Of a stretch of 64,000 nt of DNA, positions 36,494 to 44,441 are shown piece by piece (position 1 is the first letter of the stretch; every line of letters starts with the position of its first letter). The translations under genes were made by a program, and so were the position numbers. Where the stretch lies: the NCBI RefSeq assembly GCF_008329605.1, contig NZ_NPKO01000001.1, forward strand, positions 620,001 through 684,000, written 5' to 3'. Below the pieces are notes generated by a model. The model did no database searches. It was not told where the DNA came from and saw nothing but the letters and a program-made list of their open reading frames with translations. The stretch is from Mycolicibacterium sp. P9-64. GTDB lineage: Bacteria > Actinomycetota > Actinomycetes > Mycobacteriales > Mycobacteriaceae.

Positions 36494-37006
36494 CTATCCC
36501 GTCACCTGTTGGTAGCCCTGCTCAGCGAGCCATTCTCCACCGTACCCACCGGCGGCACCACCAATGAGTGCACCGATGAAGACACCGACGGGACCGCCGG
36601 GAGCGCCGATGAGCGCTCCCGCCTCGGTCCCGGCCCACGTACCCGCCATGCCGCCACCGAGCTTGGATGCGACCTCGCCGACTGGTACGCCGTTGTTGAT
36701 GTCATACAACGCGAGGGCTCCGTCGACCATGTTGCCGAAGGTTCCAAGTTTGCTACTGATGTTCTTGAGTGCGGCGATGTCCTCGGGGGTGTACGCAATA
36801 CCGGGCATCCAGTGCCTGCCTTCGGGCACCTTCTCGGCGAAGTGTTTGTACGCTTCGGATTCGCCCGCTGCGATCTTGCTGCCGTTCTGGGCAAGATCGA
36901 CGAGTTCTTGCGGAACGGCGCCCTGTGACATGGCTTCGGCGGCCTTGGCGGCGCCGTCGGGGCTCATGCCTGCCCGTTGAAGCTGTTCCTCGAATCGCTC
37001 CAGCAC
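36494..37006 (-). CDS. Glycine-zipper protein, possibly the C-terminal part of a secreted toxin-like protein
   Basis: 170 residues if read from GTG 37006 (157 from ATG 36967). The N-terminal half is helical and soluble (MSPDGAAKAAEAMSQGAVPQ, then PGIAYTPEDIAALKNISSKL). The C-terminal ~70 residues form a glycine zipper: KLGGGMAGTWAGTEAGALIG, then PVGVFIGALIGGAAGGYGGEWLAEQ. Such zippers end WXG100/LXG-like and pore-forming proteins in actinobacteria. No WXG100 domain or signal peptide is visible, so it may be 5'-truncated; the open frame continues upstream but antisense to tetR. A coupled membrane protein follows. Confidence 0.55.
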   Translation of the reverse strand: MLERFEEQLQRAGMSPDGAAKAAEAMSQGAVPQELVDLAQNGSKIAAGESEAYKHFAEKVPEGRHWMPGIAYTPEDIAALKNISSKLGTFGNMVDGALALYDINNGVPVGEVASKLGGGMAGTWAGTEAGALIGAPGGPVGVFIGALIGGAAGGYGGEWLAEQGYQQVTG

Positions 37007-37060
37007 TAGCGTGCGACCCTGCCCGGTTGCGGAAGTATCCCGCTCAATTGACCAGAACCG

Positions 37061-37081
37061 AATTCTAGAATTAGATTCTAG
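37061..37081. promoter_or_regulatory. Palindromic operator overlapping tetR start
   Basis: aattctagaatt (self-complementary, 37061-37072) overlaps a perfect 7-3-7 repeat ctagaat-tag-attctag (37065-37081) that reaches the first base of the TetR GTG. It is AT-rich against the GC background. A good TetR-family autoregulatory site, also able to affect the divergent glycine-zipper gene. Confidence 0.65.
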
Positions 37082-37698
37082 TGGTGCCCCGCACCGACCC
37101 TCTCCCCGACGCGCGGCGCCGCACGATCCTCGACGCGGCGCTCGAGGTGTTCCTCGAGTCGGGAGTCGACGCCGCGTCCGTGGACGAGGTGCGCAATCGG
37201 TCGGGCGCCAGCGTCGGTTCCTTGTATCACCGGTTCGGCAGCAAGGAGGGCATCGCCGCCGCGGTCTACGTCGATGCACTCCGCGGCTACCAGGCCGAGT
37301 TCGTCACCGCCCTCGACCGGGCTCGCGACGCGGCCGACGGCATCCGGTCCGTGGTGCGCACCCACATGCGTTGGGTACGAGCCAATCCCGACCGCGCGCA
37401 GTTCCTGTTCGCGATCGCAGGCAGTGATGTCCGTCGCGCCGCCAGCGCCGAACTGCGCGAGCTCAACGAGCCGTTCTTCGCAGTCGTCGAGACCTGGCTG
37501 CGTCGACACGTCGAGGCCGGCGAGATCCGCGCCGCGTCGTTCGACGTCGTCTACGCGCTATGGCTCGGCCCCAGCCAGGAGCTGGCGCGGCTCTGGCTTG
37601 CGCGCGGGCGGCGCGGGTCGTTGCGCACCGAAACCACGCTACTGGCCGACGCCGCATGGCGATCACTACGTGTGGAGTCCGACGAGGAGGACCAATGA
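37081..37698 (+). CDS. TetR-family transcriptional regulator
   Basis: 205 residues from GTG. HTH at residues ~12-58 (TILDAALEVFLESGVDAASV, then GASVGSLYHRFGSKEGIAAA). The C-terminal domain resembles FadR/AcrR-like ligand domains but the ligand is unknown. Its stop overlaps the ATG of the following enoyl-CoA hydratase (ATGA), so it probably controls its own fatty-acid-linked operon. The start codon touches the palindrome at 37061-37081; with so short a leader the mRNA may be leaderless. Confidence 0.85.
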   Translation: MVPRTDPLPDARRRTILDAALEVFLESGVDAASVDEVRNRSGASVGSLYHRFGSKEGIAAAVYVDALRGYQAEFVTALDRARDAADGIRSVVRTHMRWVRANPDRAQFLFAIAGSDVRRAASAELRELNEPFFAVVETWLRRHVEAGEIRAASFDVVYALWLGPSQELARLWLARGRRGSLRTETTLLADAAWRSLRVESDEEDQ

Positions 37699-38519
37699 GT
37701 GTGTACCAGGAACTACTGCGGCAGGGCGCGAGTGCGACGGAGAGCTTCGTCGACGTCGAGCGCAGAGGCGACTCCGCGGTCGTCACCCTCAACGAGCCGG
37801 AGCGCCTCAACGTCCTGAGTGCGCCGCTGGTCACCCAGACGAAGGCCGCCCTCGTGGAGTTGGCCGCCGACCCCGCGATTCGCACGGTGGTCCTCACCGG
37901 TGGCGGACGCGGGTTCAGTGCGGGTGGCGACCTGAAGATGATGCGGCTGGCCCAGGACCATCTCGGCGACGCCGAGGGAAGCACCGACATCTGGCGGTGG
38001 ATCCGCTACGAATTCGGTGGCATTGCAAGGCTCATCGCGCGCAGCGACACCGCCTTCGTGGCGGCGATCAACGGGCCCGCCGCAGGCGTCGGCTTGGCCT
38101 GGGCGCTGACCTGCGACATGGCGCTCGCCTCCGAGGATGCGTTGATCGTGCCCGCGTTCGGCCGCCTCGGTCTGCTGCCCGAGGTCGGCACGTCGTGGGC
38201 ACTCACGCGACGCCTCGGCTACCAGGGTGCCTTCGCGTTCTTCGCGGGCGGCATGCCCATTGACGCGCGCCGGGCCCTCGAATTGGGGCTGGTGCAGGAG
38301 GTCGTCGCGCCGACCGACCTGATGGTTGCCGCCGACCGGTGGTGCGAGCGCATCTCCGCACTGGCGCCTCACGCGCTGGCGATGGCGAAACCGCTTCTGC
38401 GGCAAGCGGCCGACACTTCCTGGGACACCACCATCACGATGGAGGAGTTCGCCGAGCCGAACTGCTTCACCACCGCGGCGTTCCAGCAGACGGTGCGCAG
38501 CATGACCGACCGCGATTGA
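37695..38519 (+). CDS. Enoyl-CoA hydratase/isomerase family protein
   Basis: 274 residues. Crotonase motifs: VVTLNEPERLNVLSAPL near residue 26, VVLTGGGRGFSAGGDLKMM near 60, INGPAAGVGLAWALTCDMALAS near 115, and GLLPEVGTSWALTRRLG near 157, which carries the Glu usually used for hydration. It acts in acyl-CoA beta-oxidation or a related pathway. Coupled to the upstream tetR by ATGA. Its stop is 3 nt from the convergent small membrane gene. Confidence 0.87.
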   Translation: MSVYQELLRQGASATESFVDVERRGDSAVVTLNEPERLNVLSAPLVTQTKAALVELAADPAIRTVVLTGGGRGFSAGGDLKMMRLAQDHLGDAEGSTDIWRWIRYEFGGIARLIARSDTAFVAAINGPAAGVGLAWALTCDMALASEDALIVPAFGRLGLLPEVGTSWALTRRLGYQGAFAFFAGGMPIDARRALELGLVQEVVAPTDLMVAADRWCERISALAPHALAMAKPLLRQAADTSWDTTITMEEFAEPNCFTTAAFQQTVRSMTDRD

Positions 38520-38522
38520 CCC

Positions 38523-38849
38523 TCAGCGATCGGCGGGCGGCGGTGGATCCGGCTCGCGATTCGGGGGATATGCCGCCCAGATCTGCCCGTTGACCTTGAT
38601 GTTCGGCGTGCGGAAGTAGGCCCAGCCGCCCATCAGGACGAAGCACGCGGCGACGAACGCGATGGAACTCTGAAGGTCGGGTAGCCCGGCGATGAACGCG
38701 ACGACGGCTCCGACGACGGTGGCCGTCCAGTAGATCCGGCGTTTGACTGCCCGCTTCGGGGCCCGCGGTGTGTCCCAGCCCGGCAGCAGGAGCCCGACGA
38801 GCAGGATGGCCACTGCGCCGTAGAAGACGTACAGGGACAGCGGGCTCAC
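38523..38849 (-). CDS. Small membrane protein, unknown function
   Basis: 108 residues from GTG (38849). Three short hydrophobic helices (residues ~6-24, 40-58, 62-80), then a conserved-looking YFRTPNIKVNGQIWAAYPP and a Pro-rich acidic tail. No known family recognised. The GTG overlaps the stop of the S9 peptidase (GTGA), so it is the second gene of that operon. The larger upstream frame is only a shadow of the peptidase. Confidence 0.65.
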   Translation of the reverse strand: MSPLSLYVFYGAVAILLVGLLLPGWDTPRAPKRAVKRRIYWTATVVGAVVAFIAGLPDLQSSIAFVAACFVLMGGWAYFRTPNIKVNGQIWAAYPPNREPDPPPPADR

Positions 38850-40861
38850 TGTGGCTCGCCAAGCGTGCGATGCAGGAACTCGTAGATCAGTGCCGCGCGG
38901 AAGGCGGTCTGGGCGTTGTCGGCCGCGCCGGCATGTCCGCCCTCGACGTTCTCGTAGTACTGCACCGGCTGGCCGACTGCCTCCAGTGCGGCCGTCATCT
39001 TGCGAGCGTGGCCGGGGTGCACCCTGTCGTCGCGGGTCGACGTGGTGATCAGCACGGGCGGATAGCGACGATCTGCCGAGACATGTTGGTACGGAGAATA
39101 CTTGGAGATGAACTCCCAGTCGTCCGGGTTGTCCGGGTCGCCGTACTCGGCGACCCAGGAAGCGCCCGCGAGCAGCAGGTGATAGCGCTTCATGTCGAGC
39201 AGCGGAACGCTGCACACCAGCGCACCGAACAACTCGGGGTACTTGGTCAGCATGATCCCCATCAGAAGCCCGCCATTGCTGCCACCCTGGGCGCCGAGCT
39301 GGTCGACCGTCGTGATGCCGCGATCGACGAGATCCCTTGCCACGGCTGCGAAGTCCTCGTCGACGAGGTGGCGGCCCTCCCGCATCGCCTGCGTGTGCCA
39401 GCGCGGCCCGTACTCGCCACCGCCGCGGATGTTGGCCAGCACGTAGGTGCCGCCCCGCGTCAGCCACAGTCGTCCCAGGACGCCGCCGTAACCGGGCATG
39501 CTGGAGTTCTCGAAGCCACCGTAGCCGCCGAGCAACGTCTTGCCGGGACCGCTGGAATCACGGTGTCCGACAACGAAGTAGGGGATCATCGTGCCGTCTG
39601 CCGACGCCACGAAGTGCTGGTTGACCTCGATGTCGGAGGCATCGAAGAACCCGGGAGCGCTCTTGACCTCGACGACCTCGTCGCCGACCCGGCCCCAGAG
39701 CAACCGCGACGGGGTGTCGAAGCCGCTGGAGTCCAGGAAGATCTCGTCGCCGTACTCGTCGGCGTCGACGACCACCGTGTTGGTGTTCGGCGGGACGCCA
39801 CGGATCGGCTCGCGCTGCCAGGTTCCTGGGGTGACGAGTTCGAGCCGGCTCGACACGTCGACCAGCGTGACGAGGATCAGCCGGTCGCGGGTCCACGTGT
39901 AGCTCTCGAGGCTGGTGTGCTCGTCGGGTTCGAAGACCACCGTCAGATCCACTGTTCCGGAGAGGAATTCGTCGTACTTGGCCGCCAGTAGCGAGCCGGC
40001 AGGGTGTGTCGTCGAACCCACGGTCCAATCGCTGCGCGGCCGGATCAGCAACCATTCGCGATGGATCGACGTGCCCGCATCGGTTGGTACGTCGATCTTG
40101 ATGAGCTCGCCGCCACGCATCTCGTAGCGCTCGTTGTTGAAGAAGTCGAAGGCCCGCGAGACGAACAGCCGCTCGAAGCCGGGGGTGGGATCGAACCCGC
40201 CACCGACGCTGACGTCGGAAACCTCACCGCTGAACAGCGTTTCGGCCTCGGCCAGCGGCTCTCCGCGCCTCCAGCGCTTGGTGATCCTCGGGTATCCGGA
40301 TTCGGTCAGCGAATCAGGGCCGAAGTCGGTTCCCACGATGACGGTATCGGCGTCCTGCCAGGTGACGTCGGTCTTGGCCTCAGGCAACTCGAAGCCTCCC
40401 GCGACGAACTGCCGTGTCCGCATGTCGAATTCACGAACCACGGAGGCGTCGGAGCCGCCGCGCGACAACCCGACCAGTGCCAGCGTCAGGTCGGGCTCGA
40501 TGACGTCGGCGCCCGCCCACACCCAGTTCTCGTCGTCCTCGGCTGCCAGCGCGTCGACGTCCAGCAGCACGTCCCACTCGGGATCAGGAGTGCGGTAGCT
40601 GTCCAGCGTGGTGCGCCGCCACAACCCCCGCGGATTGGTCGCGTCGCGCCAGAAGTTGTACAGGTACTCGCCGCGGCGCCGCACGTACGGGATGCGGCTG
40701 TCGGTGTCGAGTATCTCGAGTGCTTCTGCGCGCATCTTCTCGAAGCGCTCACCGCCGAGATCGGCCAGCGTTGGCGCGTTGTGCGCCTCCACCCACTGCA
40801 GCGCTTCGTCGCCAATGATGTCCTCGAGCCACAGATGGGGGTCAGGTTCCACGAGAACCAT
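38846..40861 (-). CDS. Prolyl oligopeptidase family (S9) serine peptidase
   Basis: 671 residues, matching the ~673 of M. tuberculosis Rv0457c. The N-terminal DPHLWLEDIIGDEALQWVEA is the typical S9A opening, followed by a beta-propeller region. The C-terminal alpha/beta hydrolase has nucleophile Ser in AQGGSNGGLLMG near residue 520, Asp in TTSTRDDRVHPGHARK near 605 and His in VEGGHAG near 642. It cleaves short peptides after Pro-like residues in the cytosol. The start ATG 40861 is chosen because the conserved opening begins right after it; the upstream open frame is antisense to the DUF779 gene. Confidence 0.9.
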   Translation of the reverse strand: MVLVEPDPHLWLEDIIGDEALQWVEAHNAPTLADLGGERFEKMRAEALEILDTDSRIPYVRRRGEYLYNFWRDATNPRGLWRRTTLDSYRTPDPEWDVLLDVDALAAEDDENWVWAGADVIEPDLTLALVGLSRGGSDASVVREFDMRTRQFVAGGFELPEAKTDVTWQDADTVIVGTDFGPDSLTESGYPRITKRWRRGEPLAEAETLFSGEVSDVSVGGGFDPTPGFERLFVSRAFDFFNNERYEMRGGELIKIDVPTDAGTSIHREWLLIRPRSDWTVGSTTHPAGSLLAAKYDEFLSGTVDLTVVFEPDEHTSLESYTWTRDRLILVTLVDVSSRLELVTPGTWQREPIRGVPPNTNTVVVDADEYGDEIFLDSSGFDTPSRLLWGRVGDEVVEVKSAPGFFDASDIEVNQHFVASADGTMIPYFVVGHRDSSGPGKTLLGGYGGFENSSMPGYGGVLGRLWLTRGGTYVLANIRGGGEYGPRWHTQAMREGRHLVDEDFAAVARDLVDRGITTVDQLGAQGGSNGGLLMGIMLTKYPELFGALVCSVPLLDMKRYHLLLAGASWVAEYGDPDNPDDWEFISKYSPYQHVSADRRYPPVLITTSTRDDRVHPGHARKMTAALEAVGQPVQYYENVEGGHAGAADNAQTAFRAALIYEFLHRTLGEPQ

Positions 40862-40912
40862 TGTGCTGGTCGCGCGTAGTGTGAGCAGAGTTACACCCGC
40901 AGATGGGAGCTC

Positions 40913-41413
40913 ATGAACCTTCCGAGCCGAGCGTTGATCACCGCGGCCGCTGCCGACCTTTTGCGTCGGCTGCAGAGCCGCAACGGTGCCGTGATGTTCC
41001 ACCAGTCCGGCGGCTGCTGTGACGGGTCGTCGCCGATGTGTTACCCAGAGGGCGACTTCATCGTCGGCGACCGCGACGTGCTGCTGTCGATCCTCGACGT
41101 GGGCGGTGACGGCGTCCCCGTCTGGATCTCCGGTCCCCAGTTCGACGCGTGGAAGCACACGCAGCTGGTCATCGACGTGGTCCCCGGCCGGGGCGGCGGA
41201 TTCAGCCTCGAATCGCCCGAGGGCATGCGGTTCCTCTCCCGCGGCCGCGCGTTCACCGACGCCGAGAACGCCCTGCTGAGCGAGCATCCGCCGGTAACCG
41301 GCGAGCAGTACGAAGCAGGCGCGCGCCCTCCCGAAACGGGCACCCACGTCGTCGCACAGGCTGAAGACGCCTGCCCGATACCGCGACGGCACGCCGCAGG
41401 CGTACAGCCGTAG
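40913..41413 (+). CDS. DUF779 family protein (Rv0459-like)
   Basis: 166 residues. The DUF779 signature is VMFHQSGGCCDGSSPMCYPEG near residue 23, followed by VWISGPQFDAWKHTQLVIDV and GFSLESPEGMRFLSRGR. The family usually sits beside and works with an acetaldehyde/aldehyde dehydrogenase (Rv0458 in M. tuberculosis). Here that neighbour is missing: only 51 nt separate this gene from the divergent peptidase. GGGAG precedes the ATG. The Cys-Cys-Asp and later Cys may bind metal. Confidence 0.87.
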   Translation: MNLPSRALITAAAADLLRRLQSRNGAVMFHQSGGCCDGSSPMCYPEGDFIVGDRDVLLSILDVGGDGVPVWISGPQFDAWKHTQLVIDVVPGRGGGFSLESPEGMRFLSRGRAFTDAENALLSEHPPVTGEQYEAGARPPETGTHVVAQAEDACPIPRRHAAGVQP

Positions 41414-41441
41414 TAGCCGCTCGCCGCGTTACCGTGGAGGG

Positions 41442-41720
41442 GTGATTCCGCTCCCGCGAGCGTGGCTGCTGACCAGTGCGATGTTGGTCGGTGTCGCGGC
41501 CGGGTTCCTCGCAGGCATCGGATCGACTCTGGTCGTGACGGCAAGCATTCGGCCCGACGTGGTGATCGCGGTCGTGGTCGGGGTGCCAAGCGCCATCGGC
41601 ATGCTGCTCATCCTGTTCTCCGGACGACGATGGATCACCACGTTCGGGGCGTTCGTGTTGGCGTTGGCGCCAGGCTGGTTCGGCGCACTCGTCGCGATGC
41701 AGGTGGTGTCGGGTGTCTGA
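41442..41720 (+). CDS. Small hydrophobic protein (Rv0460-like)
   Basis: 92 residues from GTG, with two to three transmembrane helices (residues ~8-32, 40-60, 66-90) and little else. Position and size match Rv0460. TACCGT-N6-GTG with an embedded GGAGG fits either leaderless or SD-led translation. It overlaps the next gene by 8 nt. Confidence 0.72.
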   Translation: MIPLPRAWLLTSAMLVGVAAGFLAGIGSTLVVTASIRPDVVIAVVVGVPSAIGMLLILFSGRRWITTFGAFVLALAPGWFGALVAMQVVSGV

Positions 41721-42171
41721 ACTTCAGACCGGAGAGCCGACGACGCACTGGACGCCGCTGTTCGACACCGGCGCGCTCGAGGCGCAGCCAATCACCGCCA
41801 CCGAGCACCCGGACGACAACCCATCGGAACCACTGCCGACGTTCGTCGCCCCCGAATCGGTGCCCGGCACCAACCAGTACCTCACGCGCTGGAGGTTCGT
41901 GCTTGTCGTGGCCGCCGTCTGGACCGTCGCCGCGGTCATCGGTCTGGCGGTCTACCAATGGTGGTTCCAGTCCGTGGACAAGACCTGGCCGGTGTTCGTG
42001 CTGCTCGTCTATCTCGTCGTCTGCATGGTCGCCGCCCTGCTCGTTTCGATGGTGCAGAACAAGCCGCTGGTCTCCGCCGTGGCGATCGCCCTGATGTCGG
42101 CTCCGCTGGCATCGACCGCCGCCGCGGCCGCTCTGTACGGCGCCTACGTCTTTCAATGGATCGACCGCTAG
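41713..42171 (+). CDS. Membrane protein (Rv0461-like)
   Basis: 152 residues from GTG overlapping the previous gene. A hydrophilic N-terminal ~60 residues ([18 protein letters not shown]) precedes three transmembrane helices: near 64-84 ([20 protein letters not shown]), 93-113 and 119-145. Unknown function; conserved position before lpdC in mycobacteria. Confidence 0.75.
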   Translation: MSELQTGEPTTHWTPLFDTGALEAQPITATEHPDDNPSEPLPTFVAPESVPGTNQYLTRWRFVLVVAAVWTVAAVIGLAVYQWWFQSVDKTWPVFVLLVYLVVCMVAALLVSMVQNKPLVSAVAIALMSAPLASTAAAAALYGAYVFQWIDR

Positions 42172-42202
42172 CACCTGCGCTGGGACTACTAGGGTAGGGG
42201 GC

Positions 42203-43609
42203 GTGACTCACTATGACGTCGTCGTTCTCGGAGCAGGTCCAGGCGGATATGTCGCAGCCATTCGCGCGGCTCAGCTCGGGCTGAATACCGCCATCATCGA
42301 ACCGAAGTACTGGGGCGGTGTGTGCCTCAACGTCGGTTGCATCCCGTCGAAGTCGCTGCTGCGCAACGCGGAGTTGGCCCACATCTTCACCAAGGAGGCG
42401 AAGACCTTCGGCATCTCCGGCGAGGTGAGCTTCGACTACGGATCGGCGTTCGACCGCAGCCGCAAGGTCGCCGATGGTCGAGTCGCGGGCGTGCATTTCT
42501 TGATGAAGAAGAACAAGATCACCGAGATCCAGGGCCGCGGGACCTTCACCGACGCCAAGACGCTCTCGGTGGACTTGAACGACGGCGGAACCGAGACCGT
42601 GACCTTCGACAACGCGATCATCGCGACGGGAAGCAGCACGCGTCTGGTGCCCGGCACGTCGCTGTCGGAGAACGTGGTCACCTACGAGGAGCAGATCCTT
42701 GCCCGCGAACTACCCAAGTCGATCGTGATCGCCGGAGCCGGCGCCATCGGCATGGAGTTCGGCTACGTGATGAGCAACTACGGCGTCGACGTCACGATCG
42801 TGGAGTTCCTGCCGCGTGCCCTGCCCAACGAGGACGCCGAGATCTCCAAGGAGATCGAGAAGGCGTTCAAGAAGCTCGGTGTCAAGATCCTCACCGGCAC
42901 CAAGGTCGAGTCGATCCACGATGACGGGTCGACGGTGACGGTGACCGTGTCCAAGGACGGCAACACCACCGAGCTCAAGGCCGACAAGGTGTTGCAGTCG
43001 ATCGGCTTTGCGCCCAACGTCGAAGGCTTCGGCCTCGACAAGACCGGCGTGCAGGTCACCGAGCGTGGGGCCATCGGCATCGACGAGTACATGCGCACCT
43101 CGGTGCCGCACATCTACGCGATCGGCGACGTCACGGCCAAGCTGCAGCTCGCCCACGTCGCCGAGGCCATGGGCGTCGTTGCGGCCGAAACCATCGCGGG
43201 CGCCGAGACTCTCGCGCTCGGCGACTACCGGATGTTGCCGCGCGCGACGTTCTGCCAGCCGCAGGTGGCCAGCTTCGGGCTCACCGAGCAGCAGGCAAGA
43301 GAAGAAGCGGAACGACGCGGGTCTGAAATCAAAGTCGCGAAGTTCCCGTTCACCGCGAACGGCAAGGCGCATGGGCTCGGCGAGCCAGGCGGCTTCGTCA
43401 AGATCATCGCCGACGCCAAGTACGGCGAGCTGCTGGGTGGGCACCTGATCGGGCACGACGTCTCCGAGCTGCTTCCGGAGCTGACGCTGGCCCAGAAGTG
43501 GGACCTCACCGTCAACGAGCTCACCCGCAACGTGCACACCCATCCGACGCTGTCCGAGGCGCTGCAGGAGTGCTTCCACGGCCTTGCCGGACACATGATC
43601 AACTTTTGA
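42203..43609 (+). CDS. lpdC: Dihydrolipoyl dehydrogenase (E3)
   Basis: 468 residues. FAD site [20 protein letters not shown] near residue 7, redox-active disulfide [13 protein letters not shown] (Cys pair spaced C-x4-C) near 38, NAD site [18 protein letters not shown] near 180, second FAD site YAIGDVTAK near 308 and the catalytic His-Glu pair in [14 protein letters not shown] near 442. In mycobacteria it is the shared E3 for pyruvate and 2-oxoacid dehydrogenases and for the peroxynitrite reductase/peroxidase with AhpD. TAGGGT-N7-GTG precedes the start. The next gene overlaps its stop (TTGA). Confidence 0.95.
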   Translation: MTHYDVVVLGAGPGGYVAAIRAAQLGLNTAIIEPKYWGGVCLNVGCIPSKSLLRNAELAHIFTKEAKTFGISGEVSFDYGSAFDRSRKVADGRVAGVHFLMKKNKITEIQGRGTFTDAKTLSVDLNDGGTETVTFDNAIIATGSSTRLVPGTSLSENVVTYEEQILARELPKSIVIAGAGAIGMEFGYVMSNYGVDVTIVEFLPRALPNEDAEISKEIEKAFKKLGVKILTGTKVESIHDDGSTVTVTVSKDGNTTELKADKVLQSIGFAPNVEGFGLDKTGVQVTERGAIGIDEYMRTSVPHIYAIGDVTAKLQLAHVAEAMGVVAAETIAGAETLALGDYRMLPRATFCQPQVASFGLTEQQAREEAERRGSEIKVAKFPFTANGKAHGLGEPGGFVKIIADAKYGELLGGHLIGHDVSELLPELTLAQKWDLTVNELTRNVHTHPTLSEALQECFHGLAGHMINF

Positions 43610-43875
43610 GAGAGAACGTCGTCGCCGGGATCGGCGGGCTGCTCATCGGTCACATCCTGTGGCTGATCGCCATCTCCTTCGCGGTCGGGACCACGGCGGT
43701 GAACGCCTGGGTGTTGGTGATCGCGGCCGTCTGCCTGGTGCTTGGTGCGGTCCTCGGCTGGTGGGGCTGGATCTTTCACCGGCGCAAGGCGTCCGCCAAG
43801 GCGGCGTTCCTGTGGTGTCTGCCGATTTCTCCGGTGCTGCTGACGCTGTGTGTCCTCGGGGTGACCTACCTGTAG
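43606..43875 (+). CDS. Small membrane protein (Rv0463-like)
   Basis: 89 residues beginning at a TTG that overlaps the lpdC stop. Three hydrophobic helices (residues ~4-26, 31-50, 66-88) separated by a basic [10 protein letters not shown] loop. Position after lpdC matches Rv0463. The TTG start is inferred from overlap and from the absence of an ATG/GTG before the first helix. Confidence 0.65.
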   Translation: MRENVVAGIGGLLIGHILWLIAISFAVGTTAVNAWVLVIAAVCLVLGAVLGWWGWIFHRRKASAKAAFLWCLPISPVLLTLCVLGVTYL

Positions 43876-43886
43876 GCCGGTGGGGC

Positions 43887-44441
43887 CTAGTCCGGGAAGT
43901 CCAGCGGAACCTGCAGGGTGGCGATCGTGGCCGCGAGCATGTCGTAATGACCGGCGAGCATGCAGAATTCGATGAGCCGCGGCCGGTCGAGGTGACTCGA
44001 CAGCGCCACCCACGTCTCTGGTGACACCGAGCGGGTGACGACGAACTCGTCGGTTGCGGTGATCAGCACCCGCTGGCGGTCGGTCAGCCCCTCGGCGTCG
44101 GGGCCCTCGAAGATCTTCGCCTGGAGATCGGCATCGACCCCGCGGCTGCGTGCCAGCCGGCGGTGCTGCTGCAGTTCGTACTCGCAGTCGCGCAGGTGAC
44201 CGACCCGCAGGATCACCAGCTCGGCATCCTTGCGCGGCAGCTTGCCTGCCCCCAGCAGGAAGCCACCGAACGGCAGCCACGCCAGGAACAGCAGCTTGTG
44301 CTGGCCGAGGACCGTGAACAACGAGAACCTGGGCGCACGGATCTGCTTCGCGCCGGCCTTGGCGATCACCCAGCCGACGGGGCCGAGCTCACGGAAGCCG
44401 CCGGGCGGAATGCGGGCGGGGGCAGCATCTGGGGCAGTCAC
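43887..44441 (-). CDS. Carboxymuconolactone decarboxylase/AhpD-like protein (Rv0464c-like)
   Basis: 184 residues from GTG. The AhpD-like helical core is visible as LPRKDAELVILRVGHLRDCEYELQQHRRLA near residue 73 (E-x-C-x6-H type) and DRQRVLITATDEFV near 120. It has a single Cys in the active helix rather than CxxC, so peroxidase activity is doubtful. GTGA overlap with ramB on the same strand places it in the ramB operon. Confidence 0.8.
   Translation of the reverse strand: MTAPDAAPARIPPGGFRELGPVGWVIAKAGAKQIRAPRFSLFTVLGQHKLLFLAWLPFGGFLLGAGKLPRKDAELVILRVGHLRDCEYELQQHRRLARSRGVDADLQAKIFEGPDAEGLTDRQRVLITATDEFVVTRSVSPETWVALSSHLDRPRLIEFCMLAGHYDMLAATIATLQVPLDFPD

Noticed and set aside
40865..41392. 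Long N-terminal extension of the S9 peptidase frame
   Set aside because: Antisense to the DUF779 gene, and the conserved peptidase opening starts after 40861.
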